A stretch of DNA of 64,000 nt from Xylanibacter caecicola (GCF_013166515.1 NZ_JABKKJ010000002.1:233058-297057), one strand, 5' to 3'; shown: positions 23,361 through 33,071, numbered from the stretch's first letter. Translations and numbers: made by a program. The notes: generated by a model not told the origin, from the letters alone.

Positions 23361-26300
23361 CATAAATCTTTTTTATTTCGGCTCCACGGTAGTAGTGCAG
23401 GAGGATGTTGTCGTACATGTAGCCCTGCGCACCCATCACCGCCGCACCTATCTGGCACAGTCCTACGCCGTGCCCCCAGCCGGCACCTTTGAGGACGAAG
23501 CGTTGCGGTATGCCGGCGCGTATGTCGTGCTTCTCTACCACGAAGGCACTGCTGTACAGATGGGATGTGCTCAGCGTGCGGCGTATCTCCAGCTCCTTGC
23601 CGATGGTGAATGTGCGCTTTGTGCCTGCAATCTCCAACCTGCTGATGCGTCCGCTGCGTCCACGCTCCACGGGGACGAGGTCTACGATGTCGCCCAGGTC
23701 GGTTTTCAGCTTTTCGTTTATCAGCGCTGCAATCTCCTCTTGCGTATATTCCACCTGCCAGCGGTAGAAGTCAGCCGTCTCACGGTCGTAGTCGTTGAGC
23801 ACCTGCGACAGTATCTTCTCGTCTTTGGTGTTGCAGAACGCATCCGGACTGCCGCAAATCCATTCCCTGCATTCCTCCTCGCTCATGCCTTTGACGGCAG
23901 GTGCGCCCGTTCCCGGCAGCGATGCCGCGTTGTCGTGCACGGAGACAAGATACGGCTTGTCCTTGTCTTCCCAGCAATAACGATATTCCTCCGTTATGCC
24001 GCCGCAGCACTTGCTGAACCGGGCGTCGCATATCTCGTCGCCCGTCATCAGTATCATTCCGCGCGTTGCCCTCACTGCCTCTTCCACATGCCTGTTCGTC
24101 GCTTTCGTTATGCCCTGGTAGCGCTGGCAGTGGTCGTCGGCGCATACGTCGAATATGGTGTGGTCGTCGCGGTCGTACCAGCGTATCAGCTCGTCGTCCT
24201 TCTTTATGAACGAGAAGAAGCCGTTGCCTCCCGCCTGCTGCTGCCGCCGTTTCTCCATCTGTGCCAGCAGCCAACTGCGCGATATCACGGCGTGCGCCTT
24301 GAGGAACTCGAGCGACGACGTGGCTTTCATCTCGCTCGATATCACGCTGACGAGATAGTCTTCCACCGGCAGTTTGTTTATGGCGCATATCCTGTCCGCC
24401 TCCACCACCAGTGCCAGCTCGCCTCTGAATGTCTGCTTCTCCTTTCTTTCCCAGTGGAAGTTCACGCCTATGGTGACGTCGCATAGTGAGAACGACGAGC
24501 CGGCGGCGCCCGGCACGAAGTGCAGCTCGCGATAACGGTTGCCGCGCCACAGTATGCCGCCCTCGGAGAACTCAACCGTCTGCTCGCCCGTCACTGTCTC
24601 GTCCTTTGCCGTGTACGCCCCGTTGAGCGAGAAGTGTATGCTTTCGGCACTCACGATGCCCACGCTTACATGCGGCTCCTTTATTTCCTTTGTCGCGATG
24701 CGCGTTGCCGCGGTGTCGGGCATGCTCTTTTTTATGCGCCTTATTACCGCGTCCATTTCATCCTTTCCGAGACTCACCTCGCGCAGTATGCCCACGGCGT
24801 CGTCTGCCGTCATTCTGTCGAAGTCGGCGCGGCGCGGTGTTATTATCAGTCCCGCCATGTCGAGCGCCCCCGGACTTACGAGCATCTGCGCGTCGCCTGT
24901 CGCCGAGTAGCACGCCGGGCGGTGCCTGCGCCGTGGAAACACTACTGTCAGCACCTCGCCGTCGTTGCGCCATGCCACGATGTTCATCATCGGTTCGGGA
25001 TGTCCCACGCCGTCGGGCAGCGCGTTGTATATTGTCTGGAACATGCGTTCGCCGGCATCAGCCGTCGTGCTGCGTATGAGCAGCGCCGGGCAGTGCCAGT
25101 CGGTTATCAGTGATATGCTGTCGCCCTCGCCGGCTGTCGCCACCGTCGTCAGGTTGCGTGCCAGCCGTTGCCAGCCCGTCTGCAGGGGCAACACGCCGCT
25201 TGTTCCTGCCTGGAAGTGCATGTGGTCGGGTGCGGAAGCGCCGCATTCGGGACCGTTGTAGAACACTGTCAGTTCGGGATACAGGTCGAGTATGCGCCTC
25301 ATCTCGCCGTAGCTGCCGTCTATCCGTTGCGGACGGTGCGTGCGTGAGGGTATGGTGAAGTGCACGGGAAGTATGGGGAAGGGGTTTACAAGCAGGTCGA
25401 AGCCGTTGTCGATGTGCCTCACTATCTGCTCCGCGGGGCGGTTAGCCCTGCAGAGAAAACACGGTCGGCTTTCTATCGCCGCTTTGTCCGTGCGTGCGCC
25501 TGTGGATACCATGCGCGAGGGGTTGAACTGCAACTTGAGATCCATGCTGCTGTCGCTGCACGGCACCGGCTCGCGTGTCAGTACGCCGCCGAGCTGTCGG
25601 AAACGCTCCCTTGCCTCCCGCCATGTGTCCATCTGTCGGGCGAAGAACCTGTTCAGCGGATTGTCCTCCTGCACGTCGGCGCCGCCTTTCCTCATCCTTT
25701 GCCGCGCCTTTATCTCCATTGTGCGCAGGCGGTCTTTGTACAGGTTGTTGGCGTTCACCTTCCCGATGCTCAGGGCCGCGTCGCTGTTTCCCGTCCAACG
25801 GCGGCACAGATACAGTTCGTCGTATATTCTTCCTATCCGGTATTTGCGGCAGAAGGCGAGTCCCATGGCGTAGTCTTCGCCGTAACTTGTATTAGGGAAC
25901 TGTATCTGTCGCAGCAGCGGTGTGAAGAAAGCCCGCGGCGCGCCCAGTCCGTTTATGCGCAGGGCGTTGTTGCATCCGTTGTCGTCGGTCCATTCGCGGT
26001 GAGCGATGAGTCCCGGCGGCAGCGTGTTGAGGTCGAAGTCGCACATCCTGTAGCTTCCCACTATCATCGCCGCGCGCTGTTTGTAGAAGGCGTCAACGAT
26101 GCTTTGCAGCGTTGCGGGCGACGAGTAGAGGTCGTCGCTGTCCAACTGTACGGCAAAGCGCCCGCAACGGCTGTCGTTCACCGCCACGTTCCAGCATCCG
26201 CCTATGCCCAGGTCGGTGCGTTGCGGCACGATATGTATCAGTTGCGGTGCGTCTTTCATGCCTGCCGCCATGCGATGTGTATCGTCGACGAGACTGTGAA

Positions 26301-27186
26301 GCAGCTCCGTCGTGCCGTCGGTGGAGTGGTTGTCCACGACGATGACGTTGAATGCGAACGACGTTTCCTGCGACACGGCGCTCCGCACGGCGTCGGCTAT
26401 TGTCCTTTCGCGGTTGCGCACGGGGATAATCACCGATGCCTCGCATGCGAATTCCTGCTCGCCGAAGTCGGGCGTATGATACGACGACGTGTCAACCAGC
26501 GCTCCTATGGCGGCGAGATGCCCCGTTGCGGCGCGCTCCATTTCTATCTGCACCTCGCGGTTTGCCGGGTTTACGTAGTCAAACTGCTTCACTCCGCTTG
26601 CACGGAGATCTTTCTCCTCCTCGGTGTACAGGTGTTCGTCGATGTGGAACAGGCTGCCGCGGCGGCTCAGTGCCAGTCGCATGTCGTACCAGCCCGCGTA
26701 TCTGTATGCGGCGTCGTGCGTTTCGGCATACTCGCGCATGAGACGTGCGTTTATTAGAACGAGGCTTCCGAAGTCGAAGTCGTCGCGGATGCTTCCCTCC
26801 TGATAGTCTGTCACGGGGTGGCTCACGGTAGCTCCGTTTTCCACCGAGTGCCTGTCGCTGTAGACCATCGCCGCGTCTGTCTCGGCGGCTGCGCGCATCA
26901 TGCGCTCCACGGCGTACATCCCGAATGTCAGCGCCGTGTCCTTGAGCAACAGCAGGGCGTAGTCTTCGCCGGCGTGTGCGGCAATGGCGCGCATCGTCGC
27001 CGACGAGTATATGCCGTCGGATATGATATATTTACAGTCGCCGGGCGCAGGATTGCTCTGGGCAAATTCGGCAGAAACCAGCAGATATATGTTGTGTACG
27101 AGCCTGCATTTGCGCAGCTGTACGGTCATTGTCTCGGCAGCCCGCAGGTCTGTGCACGGCATGAAACAATCTGTCTTTATTTTCAT
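23356..27186 (-). CDS. Glycosyltransferase / DUF4922 / SpoIID-LytB fusion protein
   Basis: A 1276-aa multidomain protein without a signal peptide. Residues 1-240 look like a divergent GT-A region (ALLLLKDTALTFG... AAMVYSDRHS). About 248-480 is a family 2 glycosyltransferase (EASVIIPVRNRERTIADAV, VIVVDNHSTDGTTELL, QLDSDDLY). About 545-830 matches DUF4922, an Ap4A phosphorylase/HIT-like region (ESRPCFLCRANRP, LLVNPFPILPVHFTIP, DHMHFQAG). About 880-1276 is a SpoIID/LytB domain (LPVEDYLVSVISSEM, AHAVISRSWLL, KGAGWGHGVGLCQIGA), which acts on or promotes cleavage of peptidoglycan. The combination suggests a cell-envelope glycan enzyme, yet the lack of a signal peptide leaves localisation unclear. 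It may be a Bacteroidales-specific fusion. Confidence 0.8.
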   Translation of the reverse strand: MKIKTDCFMPCTDLRAAETMTVQLRKCRLVHNIYLLVSAEFAQSNPAPGDCKYIISDGIYSSATMRAIAAHAGEDYALLLLKDTALTFGMYAVERMMRAAAETDAAMVYSDRHSVENGATVSHPVTDYQEGSIRDDFDFGSLVLINARLMREYAETHDAAYRYAGWYDMRLALSRRGSLFHIDEHLYTEEEKDLRASGVKQFDYVNPANREVQIEMERAATGHLAAIGALVDTSSYHTPDFGEQEFACEASVIIPVRNRERTIADAVRSAVSQETSFAFNVIVVDNHSTDGTTELLHSLVDDTHRMAAGMKDAPQLIHIVPQRTDLGIGGCWNVAVNDSRCGRFAVQLDSDDLYSSPATLQSIVDAFYKQRAAMIVGSYRMCDFDLNTLPPGLIAHREWTDDNGCNNALRINGLGAPRAFFTPLLRQIQFPNTSYGEDYAMGLAFCRKYRIGRIYDELYLCRRWTGNSDAALSIGKVNANNLYKDRLRTMEIKARQRMRKGGADVQEDNPLNRFFARQMDTWREARERFRQLGGVLTREPVPCSDSSMDLKLQFNPSRMVSTGARTDKAAIESRPCFLCRANRPAEQIVRHIDNGFDLLVNPFPILPVHFTIPSRTHRPQRIDGSYGEMRRILDLYPELTVFYNGPECGASAPDHMHFQAGTSGVLPLQTGWQRLARNLTTVATAGEGDSISLITDWHCPALLIRSTTADAGERMFQTIYNALPDGVGHPEPMMNIVAWRNDGEVLTVVFPRRRHRPACYSATGDAQMLVSPGALDMAGLIITPRRADFDRMTADDAVGILREVSLGKDEMDAVIRRIKKSMPDTAATRIATKEIKEPHVSVGIVSAESIHFSLNGAYTAKDETVTGEQTVEFSEGGILWRGNRYRELHFVPGAAGSSFSLCDVTIGVNFHWERKEKQTFRGELALVVEADRICAINKLPVEDYLVSVISSEMKATSSLEFLKAHAVISRSWLLAQMEKRRQQQAGGNGFFSFIKKDDELIRWYDRDDHTIFDVCADDHCQRYQGITKATNRHVEEAVRATRGMILMTGDEICDARFSKCCGGITEEYRYCWEDKDKPYLVSVHDNAASLPGTGAPAVKGMSEEECREWICGSPDAFCNTKDEKILSQVLNDYDRETADFYRWQVEYTQEEIAALINEKLKTDLGDIVDLVPVERGRSGRISRLEIAGTKRTFTIGKELEIRRTLSTSHLYSSAFVVEKHDIRAGIPQRFVLKGAGWGHGVGLCQIGAAVMGAQGYMYDNILLHYYRGAEIKKIYD

Positions 27187-27220
27187 CTGAGTTTTTAAGA
27201 TAAGAGTGTGTTAATGGTTA

Positions 27221-27228
27221 CAAAGATA
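27221..27228 (-). promoter_or_regulatory. -7 box of the fusion gene
   Basis: TATCTTTG on the minus strand, 35 nt before the start codon at 27186. No clear -33 box. Confidence 0.55.
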
Positions 27229-27235
27229 ACGCTTT

Positions 27236-27333
27236 TTAATTAAGAATTAAGAATTAAGAATTAAGAATTTGCTGTCGCGGTGTGGGGATTGGGGCGTTTT
27301 GAGTTAAGAATTAAGGATTAAGAGTTGAGAATT
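27236..27333. repeat. TAAGAAT heptamer run in the 793-bp gap 27187-27979
   Basis: AATTAAGAATTAAGAATTAA is followed by more copies and by degenerate variants (GGATTAAGAGTTGAGAATT) to about 27333. The rest of the gap (27340-27945) holds no gene I can support: the short open frames there lack family signals, and the sequence has repeated words such as ACGCACGTG near 27485 and 27508. The rlmN promoter ends the gap. Confidence 0.6.
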
Positions 27334-27945
27334 GGGCGGTTCTGTGTGTGGATTATGGTGTTTTGGGGTATAATACGGGTGTGCGAAAAGTGACAGAATG
27401 ACGCTTTTACGGCGATATCGGCGTCACTTTGATTTTGAAAAAGTGTCGCGTTTTTTTCTCAAACTACATCGCTGGGGATGCAACGCACGTGCCGCGCGAA
27501 CGAAACGCACGTGCGAAAAATATTTTTGGATCGATCGAAAATTTTGTATCGACGCTCGAAAAAAGTCTATAGAGCGTGTTTAGGGATGCTAAATGGCGTC
27601 TTTACGGTCTGAAAACAGCATCTTTAGCACCCGAAAAGCGCCTATTTGGCTCTTTAAACGATATTTTCGCTGCACACTTTCGACGCTCTTTGCGTAACTG
27701 TCTGTATGATAATGATTTGCGATTGCACGCGAATTTTGGCGAAATTTGTGCCCGCCGGCATTATTTTCGCAAACATCGCGAAAATAAGCGGTCGTGATTT
27801 TGCAAAGTGTAAGCATGACATGGCGTTTCGCTTAAATAGTGTCAGCGCGGCGCCATGCGTGCGGAACCGTGCGCATATCGTTCGCACAGTCAAGGCATTG
27901 AGTGTCATTTATGCCGTTTTATTCGTCATTCCCGAAGATTTTCAG

Positions 27946-27953
27946 TAACTTTG
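27946..27953 (+). promoter_or_regulatory. -7 box of rlmN-pdxA
   Basis: TAACTTTG matches TAnnTTTG and ends 26 nt before the rlmN start at 27980. This short leader supports the 27980 start over an upstream in-frame ATG that would precede the promoter. Confidence 0.6.
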
Positions 27954-27979
27954 CCGCATCTATAACGATAAGACGGAAA

Positions 27980-29017
27980 ATGGCGGATAGAAAGAAAGCA
28001 CTTCTCGGCATGTCGCCCGGCGAACTGAAAGTACTTGCCACACGGCTCGGCATGCCCGCGTTCACTGGCGGACAGATAGCACTATGGCTCTACAAGGGGC
28101 ATGTGACGTCGATAGACGACATGTCGAACATCTCCAAGGCAAACCGCGAACGGCTGGCAGAGGAGTATGAAGTGGGATGCATGCCTCCGGCGGATAGCAT
28201 GCGGTCGGCGGACGGTACGGTGAAATACCTCTTCCCCACCTGCGGCGACAAGTATGTCGAGACCGTCTATATCCCCGACAACGACCGCGCCACGCTGTGC
28301 GTGTCGTCGCAAGTGGGATGCAAGATGAACTGCCTTTTCTGCCAGACCGGAAAGCAGGGCTTCGAGGGAAACCTGTCCGCAGCCGACATACTGAACCAGA
28401 TATACTCGCTGCCCGAGCGCGACAAGCTCACAAACATAGTGTTCATGGGGCAGGGCGAGCCGATGGACAACATAGACAACGTGATGAAAGCCACCGAGGT
28501 GCTCACGGCAGACTACGGATATGCCTGGAGTCCCAAGCGCATAACCGTGAGCAGCGTGGGCGTGAAGAACAAGCTGAAACGCTTTCTCGACGAGAGCGAC
28601 TGCCACGTGGCGATAAGCATGCACTCGCCGCTGCACGAGCAGAGGGCGATGCTCATGCCTGCCGAACGCGGCATGCCGCTGGCGGACATCATCGCGCTGA
28701 TGCACAACTACGACTTCAGTCACCAGCGTCGGCTGTCGTTCGAATACATCGTCTTCGACGGCGTCAACGACTCGCCGGTGCATGCCCGGGAAATCGTAAA
28801 GTTGCTCGGCGGACTGGAATGCCGTGTCAATCTGATACGCTTTCACAAGATACCCGGCGTGGATCTGCACGGGGCGGACGATAAGAAGATGACCGCCCTG
28901 CGCGACTATCTCACCCGCCACGGCGTCTTCACCACGATAAGGGCAAGCCGCGGACAGGACATATATGCCGCCTGCGGGCTGCTAAGCACGGCAAAGAAAG
29001 AACAGGAACTTAGATAA
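27980..29017 (+). CDS. rlmN: 23S rRNA (adenine2503-C2)/tRNA methyltransferase RlmN, radical SAM
   Basis: A 345-aa radical SAM enzyme. The 4Fe-4S motif CxxxCxxC is at C114/C118/C121 (VGCKMNCLFCQTGKQGF), and MGQGEPMDN follows as the SAM-binding GEP motif. The C-terminal ASRGQDIYAACGLL carries the second catalytic Cys that forms the methyl-bearing intermediate. It methylates C2 of A2503 in 23S rRNA and A37 of some tRNAs. Start 27980 (MADRKKALLG) is chosen because the promoter lies just upstream. It is followed by pdxA after 7 bp, so the two are one operon. Confidence 0.95.
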   Translation: MADRKKALLGMSPGELKVLATRLGMPAFTGGQIALWLYKGHVTSIDDMSNISKANRERLAEEYEVGCMPPADSMRSADGTVKYLFPTCGDKYVETVYIPDNDRATLCVSSQVGCKMNCLFCQTGKQGFEGNLSAADILNQIYSLPERDKLTNIVFMGQGEPMDNIDNVMKATEVLTADYGYAWSPKRITVSSVGVKNKLKRFLDESDCHVAISMHSPLHEQRAMLMPAERGMPLADIIALMHNYDFSHQRRLSFEYIVFDGVNDSPVHAREIVKLLGGLECRVNLIRFHKIPGVDLHGADDKKMTALRDYLTRHGVFTTIRASRGQDIYAACGLLSTAKKEQELR

Positions 29018-29024
29018 ACAATAT

Positions 29025-30113
29025 ATGGGAAACAAGAAAATACGCATAGCCATAACACATGGCGACACGAACGGTATAGGATATGAGGTGATATTCAAGG
29101 CTTTCTCCGAGCCGGCAATGCTCGAACTGTGCACACCTATTATATATGGTTCGCCGAAGGTTGCCGCTTATCACCGCAACGCGCTCGGCACGGACGCCAG
29201 CTTCACGATAATAAGCAAGGCGGAGGATGCCGTGGACGACAGGATAAACCTGCTGACGGTATTCGACGAAGAGATAAAGGTGGAGCTGGGACATCCGTCG
29301 AAAGACGCGGGCGCGGCGGCTCTGAAAGCGCTCGACTGCGCCATGCGCGACTATAAGGCGGGGCTTTTCGACGTGCTTGTGACGGCGCCGATAAACAAGA
29401 ACAACATACAGGGCGAGGGCTTCGACTTCTGCGGACACACCGAATATATAGAGGAACGCGCGGGCGAGGGCAGCAAGTCGCTCATGATATTGTTCGAGAA
29501 CTCTCTGCGCGTGGCGCTCCTCACGACGCATCTGCCGGTGAAGGACATAGCCGCCGCCGTGACGAAGGAACGCATAAAGGAGAAGGCGACGATATTATTC
29601 GACTCGCTGAAACGCGACTTCCGCGTGGCAAATCCGCGCATGGCGATACTCGGACTGAACCCCCACGCGGGCGACGACGGGCTGCTGGGCAGCGAGGAAA
29701 AGGACATCATAGCGCCGGCTGTCGAAGAACTGACTGCCGAGGGCGTGAATGTCTTCGGTCCGTATCCTGCCGACGGCTTCTTCGGCAACGGCAGCTATCG
29801 TGCCTTCGACGGCATACTGGCGATGTATCACGACCAGGGACTGGCTCCCTTCAAGGCGCTTTCGTCGGGCAACAGCGTCAACTACACCGCCGGACTGCCC
29901 ATCGTGCGCACATCGCCGGGACACGGAACCGCATACGACATTGCTGGCAAAGGCGTGGCAGACGAATCGTCGTTCCGCAACGCGATATATGCCGCAATAG
30001 ACATCTTCCGCAACCGCGCGGATTATGACGAGCCGCTGCAGAATCCGCTTAAGAAGCTTTATCATGAGCGGAAGGACGACAGCGACAAGGTGAGGTTCGC
30101 GGTAAAGAGTTAG
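29025..30113 (+). CDS. pdxA: 4-hydroxythreonine-4-phosphate dehydrogenase
   Basis: A 362-aa protein with PdxA signatures: ITHGDTNGIGYEV at the N-terminus, TAPINKNNIQ, the metal ligand in CGHTEYIEERAG, LGLNPHAGDDGLLGSEE, and MYHDQGLAPFKAL followed by the substrate loop ...VRTSPGHGTAYDIAGKG. It oxidises 4-phosphohydroxy-threonine in pyridoxal phosphate synthesis, NAD-dependently and in the cytosol. Second gene of the rlmN-pdxA operon. An unusual large inverted repeat follows the stop codon. Confidence 0.95.
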   Translation: MGNKKIRIAITHGDTNGIGYEVIFKAFSEPAMLELCTPIIYGSPKVAAYHRNALGTDASFTIISKAEDAVDDRINLLTVFDEEIKVELGHPSKDAGAAALKALDCAMRDYKAGLFDVLVTAPINKNNIQGEGFDFCGHTEYIEERAGEGSKSLMILFENSLRVALLTTHLPVKDIAAAVTKERIKEKATILFDSLKRDFRVANPRMAILGLNPHAGDDGLLGSEEKDIIAPAVEELTAEGVNVFGPYPADGFFGNGSYRAFDGILAMYHDQGLAPFKALSSGNSVNYTAGLPIVRTSPGHGTAYDIAGKGVADESSFRNAIYAAIDIFRNRADYDEPLQNPLKKLYHERKDDSDKVRFAVKS

Positions 30114-30142
30114 GAATTAGGAATGTGGAATTACGAATTAGG

Positions 30143-30287
30143 AGTTACGAGTTTGGAATTACGAATGACGAGTTGTCGCGCTGTGTGCGATTATCAGTTT
30201 AAAATTGTCAATGATGAATTCCAAATTCGTAATTTTTCATCGTGCGCAGCGCGACAACTCGTCATTCGTAATTCCAAACTCGTAACT
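30143..30287. repeat. 41-bp perfect inverted repeat after pdxA
   Basis: Bases 30143-30183 are the exact reverse complement of 30247-30287, with a 63-bp loop. The arms contain the words GAATTACGAATGACGAG and TTGTCGCGC. Outside the arms both flanks continue with degenerate TTAGGAAT/TTACGAATT words. It occupies most of the gap before the next gene and could form a very stable hairpin or cruciform. No T-run follows, so it is not a classical terminator. Confidence 0.9.
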
Positions 30288-30333
30288 ACACATTCCTAAC
30301 TCGTAACTCCACATTCCAAATTCGTCATTCAAA

Positions 30334-31320
30334 ATGAAGCATCAGAACATATTCTTCATTCTCGGCATCGTGCTGCTGGCGGTAATGGTGTCGCAACTCG
30401 ACTTTGCCGAAGTGTATGACGGTGTCAGTCGTGCAGGCTTCTGGTTCTTTGCCGTGATAGCTCTGTGGGCGGCGCTGTATGTCATAAACACGGCATCGTG
30501 GTACCTTATTATAAGAAGCGGCGGCGACGGGAAAGACAAGATAGGCTTCTGGTGGCTTTACAAGATAACGGTGTCCGGCTTCGCCCTTAATTATGCCACG
30601 CCCGGCGGACTTATGGGCGGCGAACCGTACCGTATAATGGAGCTGGCACCGAAGATAGGAACGGAGCGTGCATCGTCGTCGGTGATACTGTATGTCATGA
30701 CTCACATCTTCAGTCACTTCTGGTTCTGGCTCCTGTCTATAGTCCTTTACGTCGTCACTCAGCCACTCGATGCGGCAATGGCGACGATGCTTTCCGTTAT
30801 CGGCGTGTTCTGTCTGTTGGGACTGTGGTTCTTCGTCTCCGGATACAAGAAAGGCATGGCGGTAAGGATAATGGGCATCATAAGACATGTGCCGGGGATA
30901 AAGAAGCGCGTGGGGAGGTTTGTCGACAAGAACCGCGGACGCCTCGACGTGATAGACAGCCAGATAGCCGCCCTGCACCGGCAGAACCGCAGGACGTTTG
31001 TGACGGCGGTGGTGCTTGAACTGGTGTGCCGCTTCCTTTCGGCTTTCGAGGTGATGTTCATATTTATGGTCCTCATGCCCCACGTGGGATATGTGCAGTG
31101 CGTCCTTATAATAGCATTTACCACCCTTATCGCGAACATCTTCTTTTTCATGCCGCTGCAGCTCGGCGGGCGCGAGGGCGGTTTCCTTATGTCTGTCACC
31201 GGACTGTCGATGACAGTAGGTGCCGGTATATTCCTTGCGCTGATAGTAAGACTGCGCGAACTTGTATGGACAGCCCTCGGACTGCTGCTCATAAAGGTCG
31301 GAATACGTCGTGAAGGGTAA
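30334..31320 (+). CDS. LPG-synthase-like (UPF0104) membrane protein
   Basis: A 328-aa protein with about 8 transmembrane helices. It matches the lysylphosphatidylglycerol synthase transmembrane/flippase-like family by YATPGGLMGGEPYRIMEL near residue 95 and QLGGREGGFLMSVTG near 280. The soluble aminoacyl transferase domain of MprF is absent, so it cannot itself lysinylate lipid. Members are thought to flip or bind lipids, but function is unproven here. A second family member is encoded at 58390-59409. The inverted repeat lies upstream and the acyl-CoA ligase downstream. Confidence 0.8.
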   Translation: MKHQNIFFILGIVLLAVMVSQLDFAEVYDGVSRAGFWFFAVIALWAALYVINTASWYLIIRSGGDGKDKIGFWWLYKITVSGFALNYATPGGLMGGEPYRIMELAPKIGTERASSSVILYVMTHIFSHFWFWLLSIVLYVVTQPLDAAMATMLSVIGVFCLLGLWFFVSGYKKGMAVRIMGIIRHVPGIKKRVGRFVDKNRGRLDVIDSQIAALHRQNRRTFVTAVVLELVCRFLSAFEVMFIFMVLMPHVGYVQCVLIIAFTTLIANIFFFMPLQLGGREGGFLMSVTGLSMTVGAGIFLALIVRLRELVWTALGLLLIKVGIRREG

Positions 31321-31339
31321 TCAAAAACTGCACAAATAA

Positions 31340-31395
31340 TTTGGGAATGTGCATATAAAGACGTATCTTTGCACAATATTTTGAACTTTGTGCAA
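31340..31395 (+). promoter_or_regulatory. Promoter of the acyl-CoA ligase with a hairpin that covers the start codon
   Basis: -33 TTTG at 31340-31343 and -7 TATCTTTG at 31364-31371, 20 nt apart. TTGCACAA (31369-31376) pairs with TTGTGCAA (31388-31395), whose last base is the A of the ATG. The repeat could be an operator across the transcription start. As RNA it would need a start site upstream of 31369, so a DNA-binding role is more likely. Confidence 0.6.
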
Positions 31396-33062
31396 TGAAA
31401 ACTATACCAAGTTTTAATTCTTTTTTAGAACAGAGCGTTATAAACAACTGGGATCTCGATGCCCTTACAGACTATAAAGGAGCCACTTTGCAGTACAAGG
31501 ACGTGGCGCGTAAGATAGAGAAACTGCATATCATGTTTGAAAACAGCGGTGTGCAGAAAGGCGACAAGATAGCCATTTGCGGGCGTAACAGCTCGAACTG
31601 GGCAGTGGCATTCATCGCCACGCTGACATACGGTGCCGTGGCAGTGCCGGTGCTCCATGAGTTCACCCCCGATCAGGTTTACAATATCGTCAATCACAGC
31701 GAGGCAAAGCTGTTGTTTGTAGGCGATGTCGTAGCCACGACGATAGACGCCACGAAGATGCCTGCGCTCGAAGGCATCATATATATACCCGACTACTCGC
31801 TCGTGTTGTCGCGCACGGACAAGCTGACGTTTGCGCGCGAACATCTCAACGAACTCTTCGGCAAGAAATATCCAAAGGCTTTCCGCAAGGAACATGTACA
31901 TTATTATATAGATGAAGATCCCGACGAACTTGCCCTTATAAACTATACGAGCGGCACTACCGGCTTCTCGAAGGGCGTAATGTTGCCTTATCGTGCCATG
32001 TGGGGAAACCTTGACTTTGCGTTCGACGCAATAGGCAAGAACATACAGCGTGGTTCAAAGACGATAAGCATACTCCCGATGGCGCACATGTACGGAATGG
32101 CGTTTGAATTCCTGTTCGAATTCTGTCACGGATGCCACATATACTTCCTTACGCGTGTGCCGAGTCCTGCCATCATTGCACAAGCCTTTCAGGATGTCCG
32201 TCCTTCCATTATCATTGCGGTTCCGCTCATCATAGAGAAGATTATTCGTAAGCGCGTGTTCCCCAAGATACAGAACCACCGCATGCGTCTGCTTCTCAAC
32301 ATGCCGGTGATAAGCAAGAAGGTGAAACAGAAGATATGCGAGGAGGTAAGCAAGGCGTTCGGAGGCAACTTCTATGAGATGATTGTGGGCGGAGCGGCTT
32401 TCAGTCAGGAGATAGAGGCGTTCCTTTACAGCATCAATTTCCCGGTGACCGTGGGTTATGGTGCCACGGAGTGTGCACCGATAATAACATACAGCGACTG
32501 GCACAGTTTCGTTCCCACGTCATGCGGTAAGGCGGTCGTGCACATGGAAGTGAAGATAGACAGTCCCGATCCGCAGAACATACCCGGCGAGATACTTGCA
32601 CGGGGTACCAATGTGATGCTCGGATATTATAAGAACGAAGAGGCCACGCGGCAGGCACTCGATAGCGAGGGCTGGTATCACACCGGAGACCTGGCGCTGA
32701 TGGATGCCGAAGGAAACGTATTCATAAAGGGAAGAAGCAAGAACATGCTTCTCGGGTCGAGCGGACAGAACATATATCCGGAGGAAATAGAAGACAAGCT
32801 CAACAGCATGGCGATGGTTGTGGAAAGCCTTGTAGTGCAGGACGGTGACAAACTTGTGGGACTTGTCTTCCCCGACTATGAAGAGGCAAAGGAGATGGGG
32901 CTGTCAAACGACGATATCATCAATGTCATGGAGCAGAACCGTCAGGAGCTTAACGCTGCCCTTCCGGCATACAGCAAGCTGTCTTCGATAGTGTTGCAGG
33001 AAGAAGAATTCGAGAAGACTCCGAAGAAGAGCATAAAGAGATATTTGTATAAACGGAGCTGA
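31395..33062 (+). CDS. AMP-forming long-chain acyl-CoA ligase
   Basis: A 555-aa ANL-superfamily enzyme. Motif A5/P-loop YTSGTTGFSKGVML is near residue 190. VTVGYGATECAPIITY (adenine binding) and GWYHTGDLALMDAEGNVFIKGRSKNM (hinge) follow, and TPKKSIKRYLY carries the C-terminal catalytic Lys. It activates fatty acids to acyl-AMP and then acyl-CoA, cytosolic or membrane-associated. It is convergent with the efflux operon; the two share a 27-bp-arm hairpin terminator. Chain length preference cannot be told. Confidence 0.9.
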   Translation: MKTIPSFNSFLEQSVINNWDLDALTDYKGATLQYKDVARKIEKLHIMFENSGVQKGDKIAICGRNSSNWAVAFIATLTYGAVAVPVLHEFTPDQVYNIVNHSEAKLLFVGDVVATTIDATKMPALEGIIYIPDYSLVLSRTDKLTFAREHLNELFGKKYPKAFRKEHVHYYIDEDPDELALINYTSGTTGFSKGVMLPYRAMWGNLDFAFDAIGKNIQRGSKTISILPMAHMYGMAFEFLFEFCHGCHIYFLTRVPSPAIIAQAFQDVRPSIIIAVPLIIEKIIRKRVFPKIQNHRMRLLLNMPVISKKVKQKICEEVSKAFGGNFYEMIVGGAAFSQEIEAFLYSINFPVTVGYGATECAPIITYSDWHSFVPTSCGKAVVHMEVKIDSPDPQNIPGEILARGTNVMLGYYKNEEATRQALDSEGWYHTGDLALMDAEGNVFIKGRSKNMLLGSSGQNIYPEEIEDKLNSMAMVVESLVVQDGDKLVGLVFPDYEEAKEMGLSNDDIINVMEQNRQELNAALPAYSKLSSIVLQEEEFEKTPKKSIKRYLYKRS

Positions 33063-33071
33063 TAAGAAAAG

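Noticed and set aside
27398..27948. Several 60-85-aa frames on both strands before rlmN
   Set aside because: None has a promoter, recognisable motif or consistent frame; composition looks non-coding.
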